Shown piece by piece: positions 30,113 to 37,985 of a stretch of DNA of 64,000 bases. The stretch comes from Pirellulales bacterium (GTDB lineage: Bacteria; Planctomycetota; Planctomycetia; Pirellulales; JAEUIK01). Every line of letters starts with the position of its first letter. Within the stretch, counting starts at the first letter, position 1. The notes under the pieces are model-generated. The model worked only from the letters and a program-made list of their open reading frames with translations, ran no database searches and had not been told where the DNA came from. A program made the translations under genes and the position numbers. The stretch covers positions 234,712-298,711 of the forward strand of contig JAHBXR010000001.1 of NCBI GenBank assembly GCA_019636335.1. Reading direction: 5' to 3'.

Positions 30113-30466
30113 TTAGAACGCCGCCAGGGCGTCTGCTTCGTCATCCTTGATATCGAACAGCTTGTTCAACTTCGTGATGGCGAAGACCTCGTAGATCTCT
30201 GGCCGGATGTTGCTCAACTTGAGCTTGCCGCCGTGTGCTTTCACTTTCTTGTCGAGCGTGATCAGCTTGCCCAGGGCGGCGCTCGACAGGAACTCGACCG
30301 AGGAGAAGTTGAGCAACAGCTTCTGGCGATGGTCGTCTTCGACCAGGCGAAACAGTTCGAGGCCCAACTCCTGGATATTGGCCTCGTCGAGGATCTTGCG
30401 ATCGACGAAGCGGACGACAGTCACGTCGCCGACGTCCGATAGCTCGAGCCGGCGGTGAACGCCCAT
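30113..30466 (-). CDS. STAS domain anti-anti-sigma factor (RsbV-like)
   Basis: A 117-residue single STAS domain (MGVHRRLELSDVGDVTVVRF...). The phosphorylatable serine region is NFSSVEFLSSAALGKLI. GGGAGA eight bases upstream supports the start at 30466; longer starts are less likely. It is expected to bind the HATPase encoded downstream and release a sigma factor when dephosphorylated. The ALGKL instead of GLGxL ending is a slight divergence. Confidence 0.9.
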   Translation of the reverse strand: MGVHRRLELSDVGDVTVVRFVDRKILDEANIQELGLELFRLVEDDHRQKLLLNFSSVEFLSSAALGKLITLDKKVKAHGGKLKLSNIRPEIYEVFAITKLNKLFDIKDDEADALAAF

Positions 30467-30633
30467 AGACGGAATCTCCCGTGTGCAGTTGCCGAGTGGC
30501 ACTTCGCTCGGCCGATCGGCGTGATTTGTCGCAAAGTCTTTATGGAAATGATATTCGGGTCGGGGGGGGTGTCAAGCGCCGCTCCCGTAGCGAGGTGGGC
30601 ACCACGTCCGCCGAGGCGTGTCGAGCCCACGGA

Positions 30634-31053
30634 CTAGATGTTTTCGCTAGCGTCCTCGGCCTTCTGCACCGCGCGGCTCAGCAACAGGTAGCGAGCGCCG
30701 CGGAATTCCGTGATCAGGCCGCTGGCGGTCCAGTTGGTGGCGTCGGGGCTGTCGGCGACCTGTTCGGCCACCCGCTCGAGGCAGAGGTTTTCGAGTACCG
30801 AGAATCGGGCCCCGCTCGATTGGCACCGAAAGACCCACCGCCCGGCCAGCCGCAGGAACTCTCCCTGCTCGTCGTCGAGCTGCATGCCTTCGCGGTAGCG
30901 CTCGAGCAGTCGTTGCTGCTCGTCGACAGTGGCCGCGGTCTCGCGCTTCCGCAGATCGGCGCCCTGGCTCGACGAAGCGGCCGCCGTTGTAGTCATCGTA
31001 CCGGCCACGGCCAAGGCCGCGCGGCCGAGAAGCGAACGTCGGGTGAGGTGCAT
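30634..31053 (-). CDS. Tat-exported hypothetical protein
   Basis: A 139-residue protein with a twin-arginine signal (TRRSLLGRAALAVAGTMTTTAAA), cleaved around residue 27, and a small soluble domain (about 40-139). The domain is rich in charged residues and has two cysteines (FRCQSSGARFSVLENLC). No family is recognised. Unusually, the bases immediately upstream of the ATG (31053) are an 11-unit heptamer tandem repeat rather than a ribosome-binding site. Confidence 0.65.
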   Translation of the reverse strand: MHLTRRSLLGRAALAVAGTMTTTAAASSSQGADLRKRETAATVDEQQRLLERYREGMQLDDEQGEFLRLAGRWVFRCQSSGARFSVLENLCLERVAEQVADSPDATNWTASGLITEFRGARYLLLSRAVQKAEDASENI

Positions 31054-31130
31054 GGTCAGTGGTCAGTGGTCAGTGGTCAGTGGGCAGTGGGCAGTGGGCA
31101 GTGGGCAGTGGGCAGTGGGCAGTGGGCAGG
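31054..31130. repeat. Heptamer tandem repeat, 11 units
   Basis: Four GGTCAGT units (31054-31081), six GGGCAGT units (31082-31123) and one GGGCAGG, in perfect 7-base register, directly abut the start codon at 31053 of the Tat-exported protein (minus strand). G-rich imperfect continuation runs to about 31150. Two units of the same heptamer occur at 951-964. Slippage at such a tract could vary expression. Confidence 0.9.
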
Positions 31131-31486
31131 CAGGGGGCAGGCAGGGGGGCCCCTTCTGTTTCTTTTTCGGGCGGAGTTGGATGGCGCGCTTGGTGCTTGG
31201 TTCTTGGGCGATCCAATCGGACCTGGCGGGGGCGCAGGCGAGCGGACAGGCGATATCTTCGTTACGATCGGAAGTAGCGTCTCTTTCGCGACTCGTGTTG
31301 TCGCCACGCAACACGCCGTGCGGCAAACGCAACATGCTCGGGTCGATCGCGAATTGGCGCCACTCGCTCAAAGCCGTTGCCGCCACGCGGTTTGCCATCG
31401 TTACCGGCGAGCGAGACACGTGGTCGGCATAGCCTTTGCCAATTGGCATTTCTATGGTCGCATCAGATGCCAGGTCCCGAAATAGC

Positions 31487-32365
31487 ATGTGGCCACCCAC
31501 AAGGTGGCGAGGGCTCTTCGCCTGCGCGGCGCTGCTCGTGGCGCTGGCCGCGCGATCGGCGAGCGCCAACGACTCGATTGGCGTCGAGCTGCAAAGCGGT
31601 CGCCATTTCACGGCCGAGGTGGATGCCCGCACGGATCGCGACCAGCTCTGGCTCAGCTTCGGCAAGGCGAACGCCTCGCTGGCGCGCCCGGTCGATTGGG
31701 ACCGCGTCGTGCGGGTCACCGACGCGACACGTAGTTACACAGCGGACGAGTTTCTGCCGATCGCGCTCGAACGCGCCGCCGCACAGGCCGAGGCGGAACG
31801 CGAGGCGCGACGAGACGCGACGGCTGCTGTTACGAGTCGCGCCGCTGACGTTGTGCCGGCGACCTACGTAGCCTCGGCCGAGAAGCAGCCTGTGCTACCA
31901 CCGCAGGTCGCGCATCTGCAGGTCGATGCCTTCGTGGCAAACTGGGACGGCGACGTCGAACCTGACGGCGTGATGGTCTACGTTACGCCGGTCGACCGCT
32001 GGGGCAACTACGTGCCAGTCCATGGCAACCTGGTGGTCGAACTGTTCGGCGAGCGGCCGAAGACGCGTCCCGAGGGAGAGAAGTATCCACGGCTGGGACG
32101 TTGGAGTCGCCGCCTCACGCCCGACGACTTCGGCCCGCGCGGCGCGGTCGTGCAGTTGAAATTTCAGGCGATTCACCCCGAATTCGACCCGCGCATCACG
32201 TCGTACGGGCTGCTGCACGCGCGGTTGAACGTGCCGGGCTCGGGCACGTTCGAGACGTCGGTCTCGATGCTTCGCATTCGCCCCTACAGCGCCTACCGCG
32301 ACTCGCTGCAGATGCATCGCGGCAAGCGTTATCTGCCCGTCGAACGTCTCGGCCGCCAGCGCTAA
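31487..32365 (+). CDS. Secreted hypothetical protein
   Basis: A 292-residue protein with a signal peptide (WRGLFACAALLVALAARSASA) after ATG 31487; an upstream ATG at 31454 is possible. The N-terminal part (about 25-80) resembles a small beta-barrel (IGVELQSGRHFTAEVDAR...). An Ala/Glu/Arg-rich linker follows. The C-terminal region (about 140-290) is a beta-rich domain (VDRWGNYVPVHGNLVVELFGE...). No family is recognised; it looks like planctomycete-specific exported proteins. It is divergent from the Tat-exported neighbour. Confidence 0.65.
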   Translation: MWPPTRWRGLFACAALLVALAARSASANDSIGVELQSGRHFTAEVDARTDRDQLWLSFGKANASLARPVDWDRVVRVTDATRSYTADEFLPIALERAAAQAEAEREARRDATAAVTSRAADVVPATYVASAEKQPVLPPQVAHLQVDAFVANWDGDVEPDGVMVYVTPVDRWGNYVPVHGNLVVELFGERPKTRPEGEKYPRLGRWSRRLTPDDFGPRGAVVQLKFQAIHPEFDPRITSYGLLHARLNVPGSGTFETSVSMLRIRPYSAYRDSLQMHRGKRYLPVERLGRQR

Positions 32366-32399
32366 CGAGAAATGCGCAGCGCGCAGCGAATCTGGGGGA

Positions 32400-32684
32400 T
32401 CACGTGGCGCCCGGGCGCTTCATGGCGAGGCTGTGCAGGATCAGCACCGATCCGATCGACATGAGCGAGTAGCCGAGCCACTCGGGGGGGCGAACGGTCT
32501 TCGCAACGGCCGGCCCTGCTGCTGGTAGAAAGGCCACGGGGTTGGTCGCCTTCTGGCCGAATCGCTGAGAGAGAAAGCGGCTGAAGTCGGGGGTCAGCAC
32601 CACCGAATCGACCAGGCGGAACTGGATGCCCAGGAAGAGCAGCACCAGGCCGATCAGGAAGTATTGATTGCGATTGATTTCCAC
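32400..32684 (-). CDS. Small two-helix membrane protein
   Basis: A 94-residue protein starting at GTG 32684, chosen because AAGGA lies eight bases upstream and the longer frame has no plausible start. Two transmembrane helices are evident: YFLIGLVLLFLGIQFRLV (about 8-25) and WLGYSLMSIGSVLILHSLA (about 70-88). A loop of about 40 residues lies between them. There is no recognised domain; function unknown. Confidence 0.6.
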   Translation of the reverse strand: MEINRNQYFLIGLVLLFLGIQFRLVDSVVLTPDFSRFLSQRFGQKATNPVAFLPAAGPAVAKTVRPPEWLGYSLMSIGSVLILHSLAMKRPGAT

Positions 32685-33261
32685 CAGTCGAGTCCTTCTC
32701 GCGGGGACCGGACGGCGGCCGATCAGACAAGCCGCCAGGGGAAAGCGCAGCACGGGATGACATCCCCCATACTCCTTGGGCCATCTCCCCAAGGAGAGAG
32801 CCTTGGCTGCGGTAGAGAGTATCGTGCCGCGCGTGGGGCCAAATTCAGCGGGTGCCGCTTTATAGCGGTCTTGCCGCGGCCCGAGGTGGGGTGGCGCGCA
32901 CGTTGCGGCCTGTGACGGCCACCGGGATGGCACCCGACGCCGTTTCGCCCTTGAAGCGAGTGGGTAGCAGACGATTCTGCGGAGCGGACTTGCGACTTGA
33001 CGCGCGCGAGTCGCAGGATCGTCAGTGTCGCGTAGCGACACGAGGTTTAAGCGCACGTTGTCGTTCTTCGGCAACGAATTGAGAGGAGCCGAACAGACCT
33101 CTTGTTGTTGCGCAACACCGACGTCTTCGCGACTGGAGCGTGTTCTGCTCTGCCTGCGTGATGCGCGAAAACGTCTGGTACCCGCTTACCCACTTGCCCC
33201 GAATATAAAGGGGGCATGGCGTAGGGTGGCGCCGGTTGGCCGATGTGCTGATACCGAAGGC
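32685..33261. other. 577-bp stretch without a convincing gene
   Basis: Open frames here have random composition and no ribosome-binding sites. The only structure noted is a small perfect hairpin, TGTCGC-GTA-GCGACA (33026-33040). The stretch presumably holds the promoter of the small membrane protein gene. Confidence 0.5.
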
Positions 33262-33570
33262 TTAGCTGCCTTCGTGGATCCCCAGATCCTGCAGCACCCC
33301 TTCCAATCCGCGGCGCAATCCGTCGCTGGCCTGATCGGTGAACAGGTCCTGCTTGCCGGCATGCACGACGGCCGCCGCGAGCGTCTTGTGCTTGGTCCAA
33401 TCGCTGACACCAAAGCCACGCACGTCGTAATACATGTCGCTGAAGTTGGCCGACAGCTTCGGCACCAGCTCGAAGCCCTTTTCCGTCCGCAGCACGTGGT
33501 ACTTCAAACCGACGTAGACCGAGGCTCCGCCAATAACACAGCCCAGCAACAGAGTTCCCAAGCGACTCAT
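33262..33570 (-). CDS. Small membrane-anchored hypothetical protein
   Basis: A 102-residue protein (MSRLGTLLLGCVIGGASVYVGLKYHVLR). One N-terminal transmembrane or signal-anchor helix (about 4-22) precedes a soluble domain of about 80 residues. AGGAGGGA seven bases upstream of ATG 33570 is a near-perfect ribosome-binding site and makes a real gene likely. No family is recognised. Confidence 0.65.
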   Translation of the reverse strand: MSRLGTLLLGCVIGGASVYVGLKYHVLRTEKGFELVPKLSANFSDMYYDVRGFGVSDWTKHKTLAAAVVHAGKQDLFTDQASDGLRRGLEGVLQDLGIHEGS

Positions 33571-33892
33571 CGAGCAATCCCTCCTGGATCGCGACACTAG
33601 AACCAGGGCAGCCAGACTGCCCAACGGGGGTGGAATGGTACTCTGGGATGCCGTCGTTCAACAAGGCTGGTTTTGGCGGGCTGGAGAAGCCTATTGCTGT
33701 CCGCGCGGCCAATGAGCCTCGTTAAGGCATGATGCTTCCACGGTTTCCGGGCTTCCGTTGGGCGCCCTGGGGTCATTAGCAGCGCGGAGCGGGATAATTC
33801 GGCCGCGGGGCTAGTTTCGCCTGCCCCTGGTCGGCATCATGAGCCGGCGACACGCCTGCGATTTCCCCACCCGTGACTCGAGCCGCACACAC
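33571..33892. other. 322-bp divergent intergenic region
   Basis: Lies between two divergent genes and should contain both promoters. A short hairpin, GGGCAG-CCAGA-CTGCCC, occurs at 33606-33622. Nothing else is distinctive. Confidence 0.5.
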
Positions 33893-34645
33893 ATGTTCCG
33901 CACGGGCTTTCACGTATCTCCTTGGCGCGAGGTTCCCTCCGGAGAACTGCAAGCAATGTTGGTCGCTTCGGGGCTGACGGAGGTCGTCCTCGAAACGCCG
34001 TCTGACGACGCGTGGCCGTCGAAGGCCGACGATCAGCACGCGAGGGTGCGGGTGGCCGCCTTGCGGGTTTCGACACTCGACCAGGCCACGATTCGCGAAG
34101 CCTGCACCCTGGCATCGATGTGGGACGCCGAGACGCTGATCGTCCGTCCCACAGTCGAAGCTCAATCAGCAGCGTCCGAGCCGTCCACCTGGCGCGTGTT
34201 GGCAGCCGCGGTCGAACCGTTCGGCCAATCGATCGCCCTCGACCTGAGCGCGTGCCCCGAGTTCGACGCCCGGGCCATGGCGAAGCTGGCGAAATACGTG
34301 AACGACGAGCACGTGCGGCTCTGCTTTGATCTGGGTGCATACGCCGGCGCGCATCCGTTTTCGCACTGGGAAGTGGCGCTACAACGAGTGGTGCCGTATG
34401 TGGGGGTGCTGTGGCTCGCGGAGTTCAGCGGGACCCCGGGGGACGACGCGCGACCGCCGCTAGGCGAAGGGACGATCGATTATCTCCGCGCGGCTGAGAT
34501 CGTACGGCCGATGCGCATGGATCCGCTGGCCGTGATCGACGTTGCACCCCCGCGACGCCGCCGCGGTTCGCCAGCCGAGGCCTGTGCTGCGGCCTTGGAA
34601 CAAAGCGTGCTCCACCTGCAACGCTGCGGATGGTTTGACCCCTGA
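33893..34645 (+). CDS. Putative TIM-barrel (xylose isomerase-like) protein
   Basis: A 250-residue protein starting MFRTGFHVSPWREVPSGELQ (an in-frame ATG at 33839 would add 18 residues). Alternating beta/alpha segments, such as SIALDLSACPEFDARAMAKLAKYV, VRLCFDLGAYAGAHPFSHWE and GVLWLAEFSGTPGDDARPPLGEGTIDYL, resemble the AP endonuclease family 2/xylose isomerase-like barrel. The DARPPLGEGTIDY stretch is like the end-of-barrel loop of that family. Metal ligands are not clearly conserved, so it may be a degenerate member. Function unknown. Confidence 0.6.
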   Translation: MFRTGFHVSPWREVPSGELQAMLVASGLTEVVLETPSDDAWPSKADDQHARVRVAALRVSTLDQATIREACTLASMWDAETLIVRPTVEAQSAASEPSTWRVLAAAVEPFGQSIALDLSACPEFDARAMAKLAKYVNDEHVRLCFDLGAYAGAHPFSHWEVALQRVVPYVGVLWLAEFSGTPGDDARPPLGEGTIDYLRAAEIVRPMRMDPLAVIDVAPPRRRRGSPAEACAAALEQSVLHLQRCGWFDP

Positions 34646-34695
34646 GTACGACGTTACACTGGTGGAGCACGTTTCCATCCGATGAGGTGCCCGCG

Positions 34696-36093
34696 ATGAA
34701 CGCTCCAATCTCAAGACGCGCCTGGTTGCAAGCGACGGGCACATTGGCTGGCGCCGCGATGTTGGGACGCGCGGGGGTTGCGCAGGAATCGCCGAATCGC
34801 TTTCGGCTGGCGACGTTTCGCGCGGACGTGACGGTGCCGATCGGACATCCCTTGATGGGCGGTGGCGTCCCGCCTGCCGCCATCGTCGACGACCCGCTCG
34901 AAGTGCATGGCCTCGTCCTCGGGGGAGTGGGGGAGCCGATCGTCGTGGCGAGCGTCGACTGGTGCGAGATTCGCAACGACGCTTACGACGCCTGGCGCTC
35001 GGCACTCGCCAGCGCGGTGGACACGCACCCGGGGCGCGTTCTCGTTTCGAGCGGCCATCAGCACGATGCGCCGGTGGCGGATTTAGCGGCCGAGCGGATC
35101 TTGGAGCAAAACCAGACGGTCGGCCGCATTTGCCACATCGATTTTCACCAGGAGACCGTTGCCCGAGTCGCCAAGGTGGCGGGCAAGGCGTGGCAGGGGG
35201 CACGGCCCGTCACGCATTACGGCACCGGGCAGGCACGCGTCGAAGGGGTCGCTTCGAATCGTCGTTGGCGCAAGCCGGACGGCACGTTGGCGTTCAGCCG
35301 CATGAGCCGCACGACGGATGCCGAGGCCCGCGCTGCCGAGGATGGAACGATCGATCCGTTTCTGAAGACGTTGAGCTTCTGGAATGGGGACGAGCCGTTG
35401 GCGGCGCTGCATGCTTACGCGGTGCATCCCATGAGCCGCTACGGCGAGGGACGCGTCTCGGCCGACTTCATCGGTCTGGCCCGCCGCCTGCGTCAGGCCG
35501 ATCAGAAGGGGACGCACCAGATCTATTTCTCCGGTTGCAGCGGCAACGTCACGGCCGGCAAGTACAACGACGGCGCGCCGGCCGATCGCGCGATCCTGGC
35601 CGATCGCTTGAATCGTGCGATGGCCGCGGCCTGGGAAGCGACGTCGCGACGGCCGCTCGAGTCGCTCGAGTTTCGCAGCGCGCCACTGCGGCTGGAACCG
35701 CGCGATACGCCCGGCTTCACGCGCGACGATCTCCACGCGCGGCTCAAGAACCACGACCGGCCCTTCGAGCAATGCCTGGCCGCCTTGGGGCTGAGCTGGC
35801 GCGAACGGGCCGATGCCGGTTACCGGCTCGACGTGCCGGCGGTCGATCTGGGGGACGCCCAGTTGCTGCTGCTGCCGGCCGAGTCGTATGTCGAGTATCA
35901 ACTGTTCGCGCAGCAGACCCGCCCCGACAGCTTCGTCTTTACCGCCGGCTATGGCGAATGTGCTCCCGGCTACATTCCGATCGAAGAACGCTGGCGCGAG
36001 AAGGACACGAATCTGGGGGACTGGTGCTGGGTGGCCGAAGGGGCGGAGCCGGCGATGCAGGCAGCGATTCGTCAGTCGTTGGGGGTCGTCTGA
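34696..36093 (+). CDS. Tat-exported ceramidase-like hydrolase
   Basis: A 465-residue protein with a Tat-type signal (SRRAWLQATGTLAGAAMLGRAGVAQ). GAGGTG six bases upstream fixes ATG 34696. The mature part resembles the N-terminal domain of neutral/alkaline non-lysosomal ceramidases: FRADVTVPIGHPLMGGG at the start, a metal-site-like SSGHQHDAP, AVHPMSRYGEGRVSADF, and YFSGCSGNVTAGKYND in place of the catalytic serine loop. The C-terminal ceramidase Ig-like domain is missing. Many planctomycetes carry such proteins; the true substrate is unknown. Confidence 0.75.
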   Translation: MNAPISRRAWLQATGTLAGAAMLGRAGVAQESPNRFRLATFRADVTVPIGHPLMGGGVPPAAIVDDPLEVHGLVLGGVGEPIVVASVDWCEIRNDAYDAWRSALASAVDTHPGRVLVSSGHQHDAPVADLAAERILEQNQTVGRICHIDFHQETVARVAKVAGKAWQGARPVTHYGTGQARVEGVASNRRWRKPDGTLAFSRMSRTTDAEARAAEDGTIDPFLKTLSFWNGDEPLAALHAYAVHPMSRYGEGRVSADFIGLARRLRQADQKGTHQIYFSGCSGNVTAGKYNDGAPADRAILADRLNRAMAAAWEATSRRPLESLEFRSAPLRLEPRDTPGFTRDDLHARLKNHDRPFEQCLAALGLSWRERADAGYRLDVPAVDLGDAQLLLLPAESYVEYQLFAQQTRPDSFVFTAGYGECAPGYIPIEERWREKDTNLGDWCWVAEGAEPAMQAAIRQSLGVV

Positions 36094-36373
36094 AGCGGAG
36101 TCGAGGCTAGGGTTTGCGTCGGATGCCGGGCTGCGGGGCAGGCCCTTTGTGGGGCCGGGGCGTCCAGTTCGCGGCCATTCCTGCGCGCCATCGCAAGAAT
36201 CGGCCAAGTTTGGTAACTATCAACTAGCCATGCACCTGAATCCAGGCTCGCAGCGTCGTGCGGCCGGCGAGGGGGACCTCGTTCGTGACGGATCGAACCG
36301 GCCCGCGCCCTGCCCCTGGTGGTTTGCCGATGAACGAGCTTTCGTCGGAATTGAGGACGGAGGAGTAAAAGTG

Positions 36374-37849
36374 ATGCCTAGAATCCAACTTGTGCCCGCC
36401 AAATGGCTGGTTCGTGGGACGATGTCCCTGGTCATGTTCGCCCTGGTGGCCGTTTCGCCAGCGGTCCACGCTCAGGATGCGAGTGAAGCCGCCGCGCATG
36501 CCAAGGCACTGTCGAAGGCGTTTCGCCTCGCGGCCGAAAAGATGCTGCCCACGGTCGTCAAGATTCGCACGCAGGCGTCCCCCGCTAGTCTCAAGGACCA
36601 CGGCGACGTCGAGAATCCCTTCCGAGGCACTCCGTTTGGCGACCTGTTCGAACGCCAGCTCGAGCGAATGCCGGCGCGCGAAGGGGTCGGCTCGGGGGTG
36701 ATCATCGACTCGAAGGGGACCATCCTGACGAACAATCACGTCGTCGAAGGCGCCGATGAGCTGACGGTCGTCCTGGCCGACGGTCGCGAGTATAAGGCAA
36801 TCAATCCGAAGACCGATCCGCAAACCGACATTGCCGTGATTCAAATTGAAGGGGCCGGATCGCTGCCGGCGGCCGCGCTGGGGAACTCCGACGAACTGGA
36901 GATCGGCGATTGGGTCATCGCCATCGGCAGTCCCTTCGAACTCGAACAAACGGTGAGCGCCGGCATCATCAGTGGCAAGGGACGCGAGCTGGGGGCCGTC
37001 GAGCGGGCCAAGTTTTTGCAGACCGACGCGGCCATCAACCCGGGCAACTCGGGCGGTCCCCTGGTGAATCTCGATGGCGAGGTGGTCGGCATCAACACGG
37101 CCATCGCCTCGAGCAGCGGGGGCTATCAGGGCATCGGTTTTGCCATTCCGATCAACACGGCCAAGTGGGTCGTCGGGCAACTTATCGATCGTGGCAGCGT
37201 GCAGCGCGCTTACCTGGGGGTGCAGATCCGCGAGTTGAATCTCGATGTGGCCGAGCAATTGGGGCTCGCTCGCAATGCGGGCGTGCTGGTCGCTCAGGTC
37301 ATCCCCGACTCGCCGGCCGATGAAGCCGGCTTCGTCGATGGCGATCTGATCGTGCGCATCGCGGGGACCGAGGTGCGCAAGCCGCGCGATCTGCAGGAAA
37401 TCGTCGAACGGATGCCCTTGGGAAGCCGTCAGGAGGTGCATGTCCTGCGCGCTCGACAGCCGGTTGTGCTGCAGGTCGTGCTGCGCGAGATGCCCAACGA
37501 AGTGGCCAAGACGGCCACACCCGCCGGACGGCGTACCAGCCCTTCGACGGGGCGGCACGTGTCGAATTCGGCATTTGGGCTGGCGGTGGCGGAATTGACG
37601 CCTGAACTGGCTGCTCGGCTGGGGTACGAGGACGTGACCGGCGTGCTGGTGACGGAAGTGACGCCGAATGGTCTGGCCGACAAGAAAGGCCTGCGGCCCG
37701 GCACCCTCATTCGTCGCATCGGCGACAAGCAGGTGACAGGGTTACAAGATTTCGAGCAGGCCCTGGAAGGTACTACACCGCGCAGCGGTATCGTCGTGCT
37801 GATTCGCCTACCCAATGGGGCGCAAGACTTGATCGTGCTCAAGCAGTAG
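36374..37849 (+). CDS. HtrA/Deg-family serine protease with two PDZ domains
   Basis: A 491-residue periplasmic trypsin-like protease for envelope protein quality control. A signal peptide (about 1-33, ending SPAVHAQ) precedes the protease domain. The catalytic triad is H122 (TNNHVVEG), D152 (TDIAVI) and S226 (NPGNSGGPLV). PDZ1 (about 275-365) and PDZ2 (about 395-490, TGVLVTEVTPNGLADKKGL) follow. The start is ATG 36374 with AGGAG eight bases upstream. The length and two PDZ domains match DegP/DegQ. No sensor pair is adjacent. Confidence 0.95.
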   Translation: MPRIQLVPAKWLVRGTMSLVMFALVAVSPAVHAQDASEAAAHAKALSKAFRLAAEKMLPTVVKIRTQASPASLKDHGDVENPFRGTPFGDLFERQLERMPAREGVGSGVIIDSKGTILTNNHVVEGADELTVVLADGREYKAINPKTDPQTDIAVIQIEGAGSLPAAALGNSDELEIGDWVIAIGSPFELEQTVSAGIISGKGRELGAVERAKFLQTDAAINPGNSGGPLVNLDGEVVGINTAIASSSGGYQGIGFAIPINTAKWVVGQLIDRGSVQRAYLGVQIRELNLDVAEQLGLARNAGVLVAQVIPDSPADEAGFVDGDLIVRIAGTEVRKPRDLQEIVERMPLGSRQEVHVLRARQPVVLQVVLREMPNEVAKTATPAGRRTSPSTGRHVSNSAFGLAVAELTPELAARLGYEDVTGVLVTEVTPNGLADKKGLRPGTLIRRIGDKQVTGLQDFEQALEGTTPRSGIVVLIRLPNGAQDLIVLKQ

Positions 37850-37985
37850 GCCGGCGCGCGGGTACGCTGGGTGGCGCATGACAGACGCCACCCTCGGCGA
37901 ACATAAAAAATGCTGCCCGATCGATCCACATTCGAGTATTCTGACGGGTACGGTTGACCGCCCCAGTCTCCTGGTTTGCGGATCG

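Noticed and set aside
31054..31130. CRISPR-like array
   Set aside because: Units are only 7 bp with no spacers; it is a simple tandem repeat.
32400..33074. 224-codon extended version of the two-helix membrane protein
   Set aside because: The first 130 residues look random and lack a ribosome-binding site, whereas GTG 32684 has AAGGA at proper spacing.
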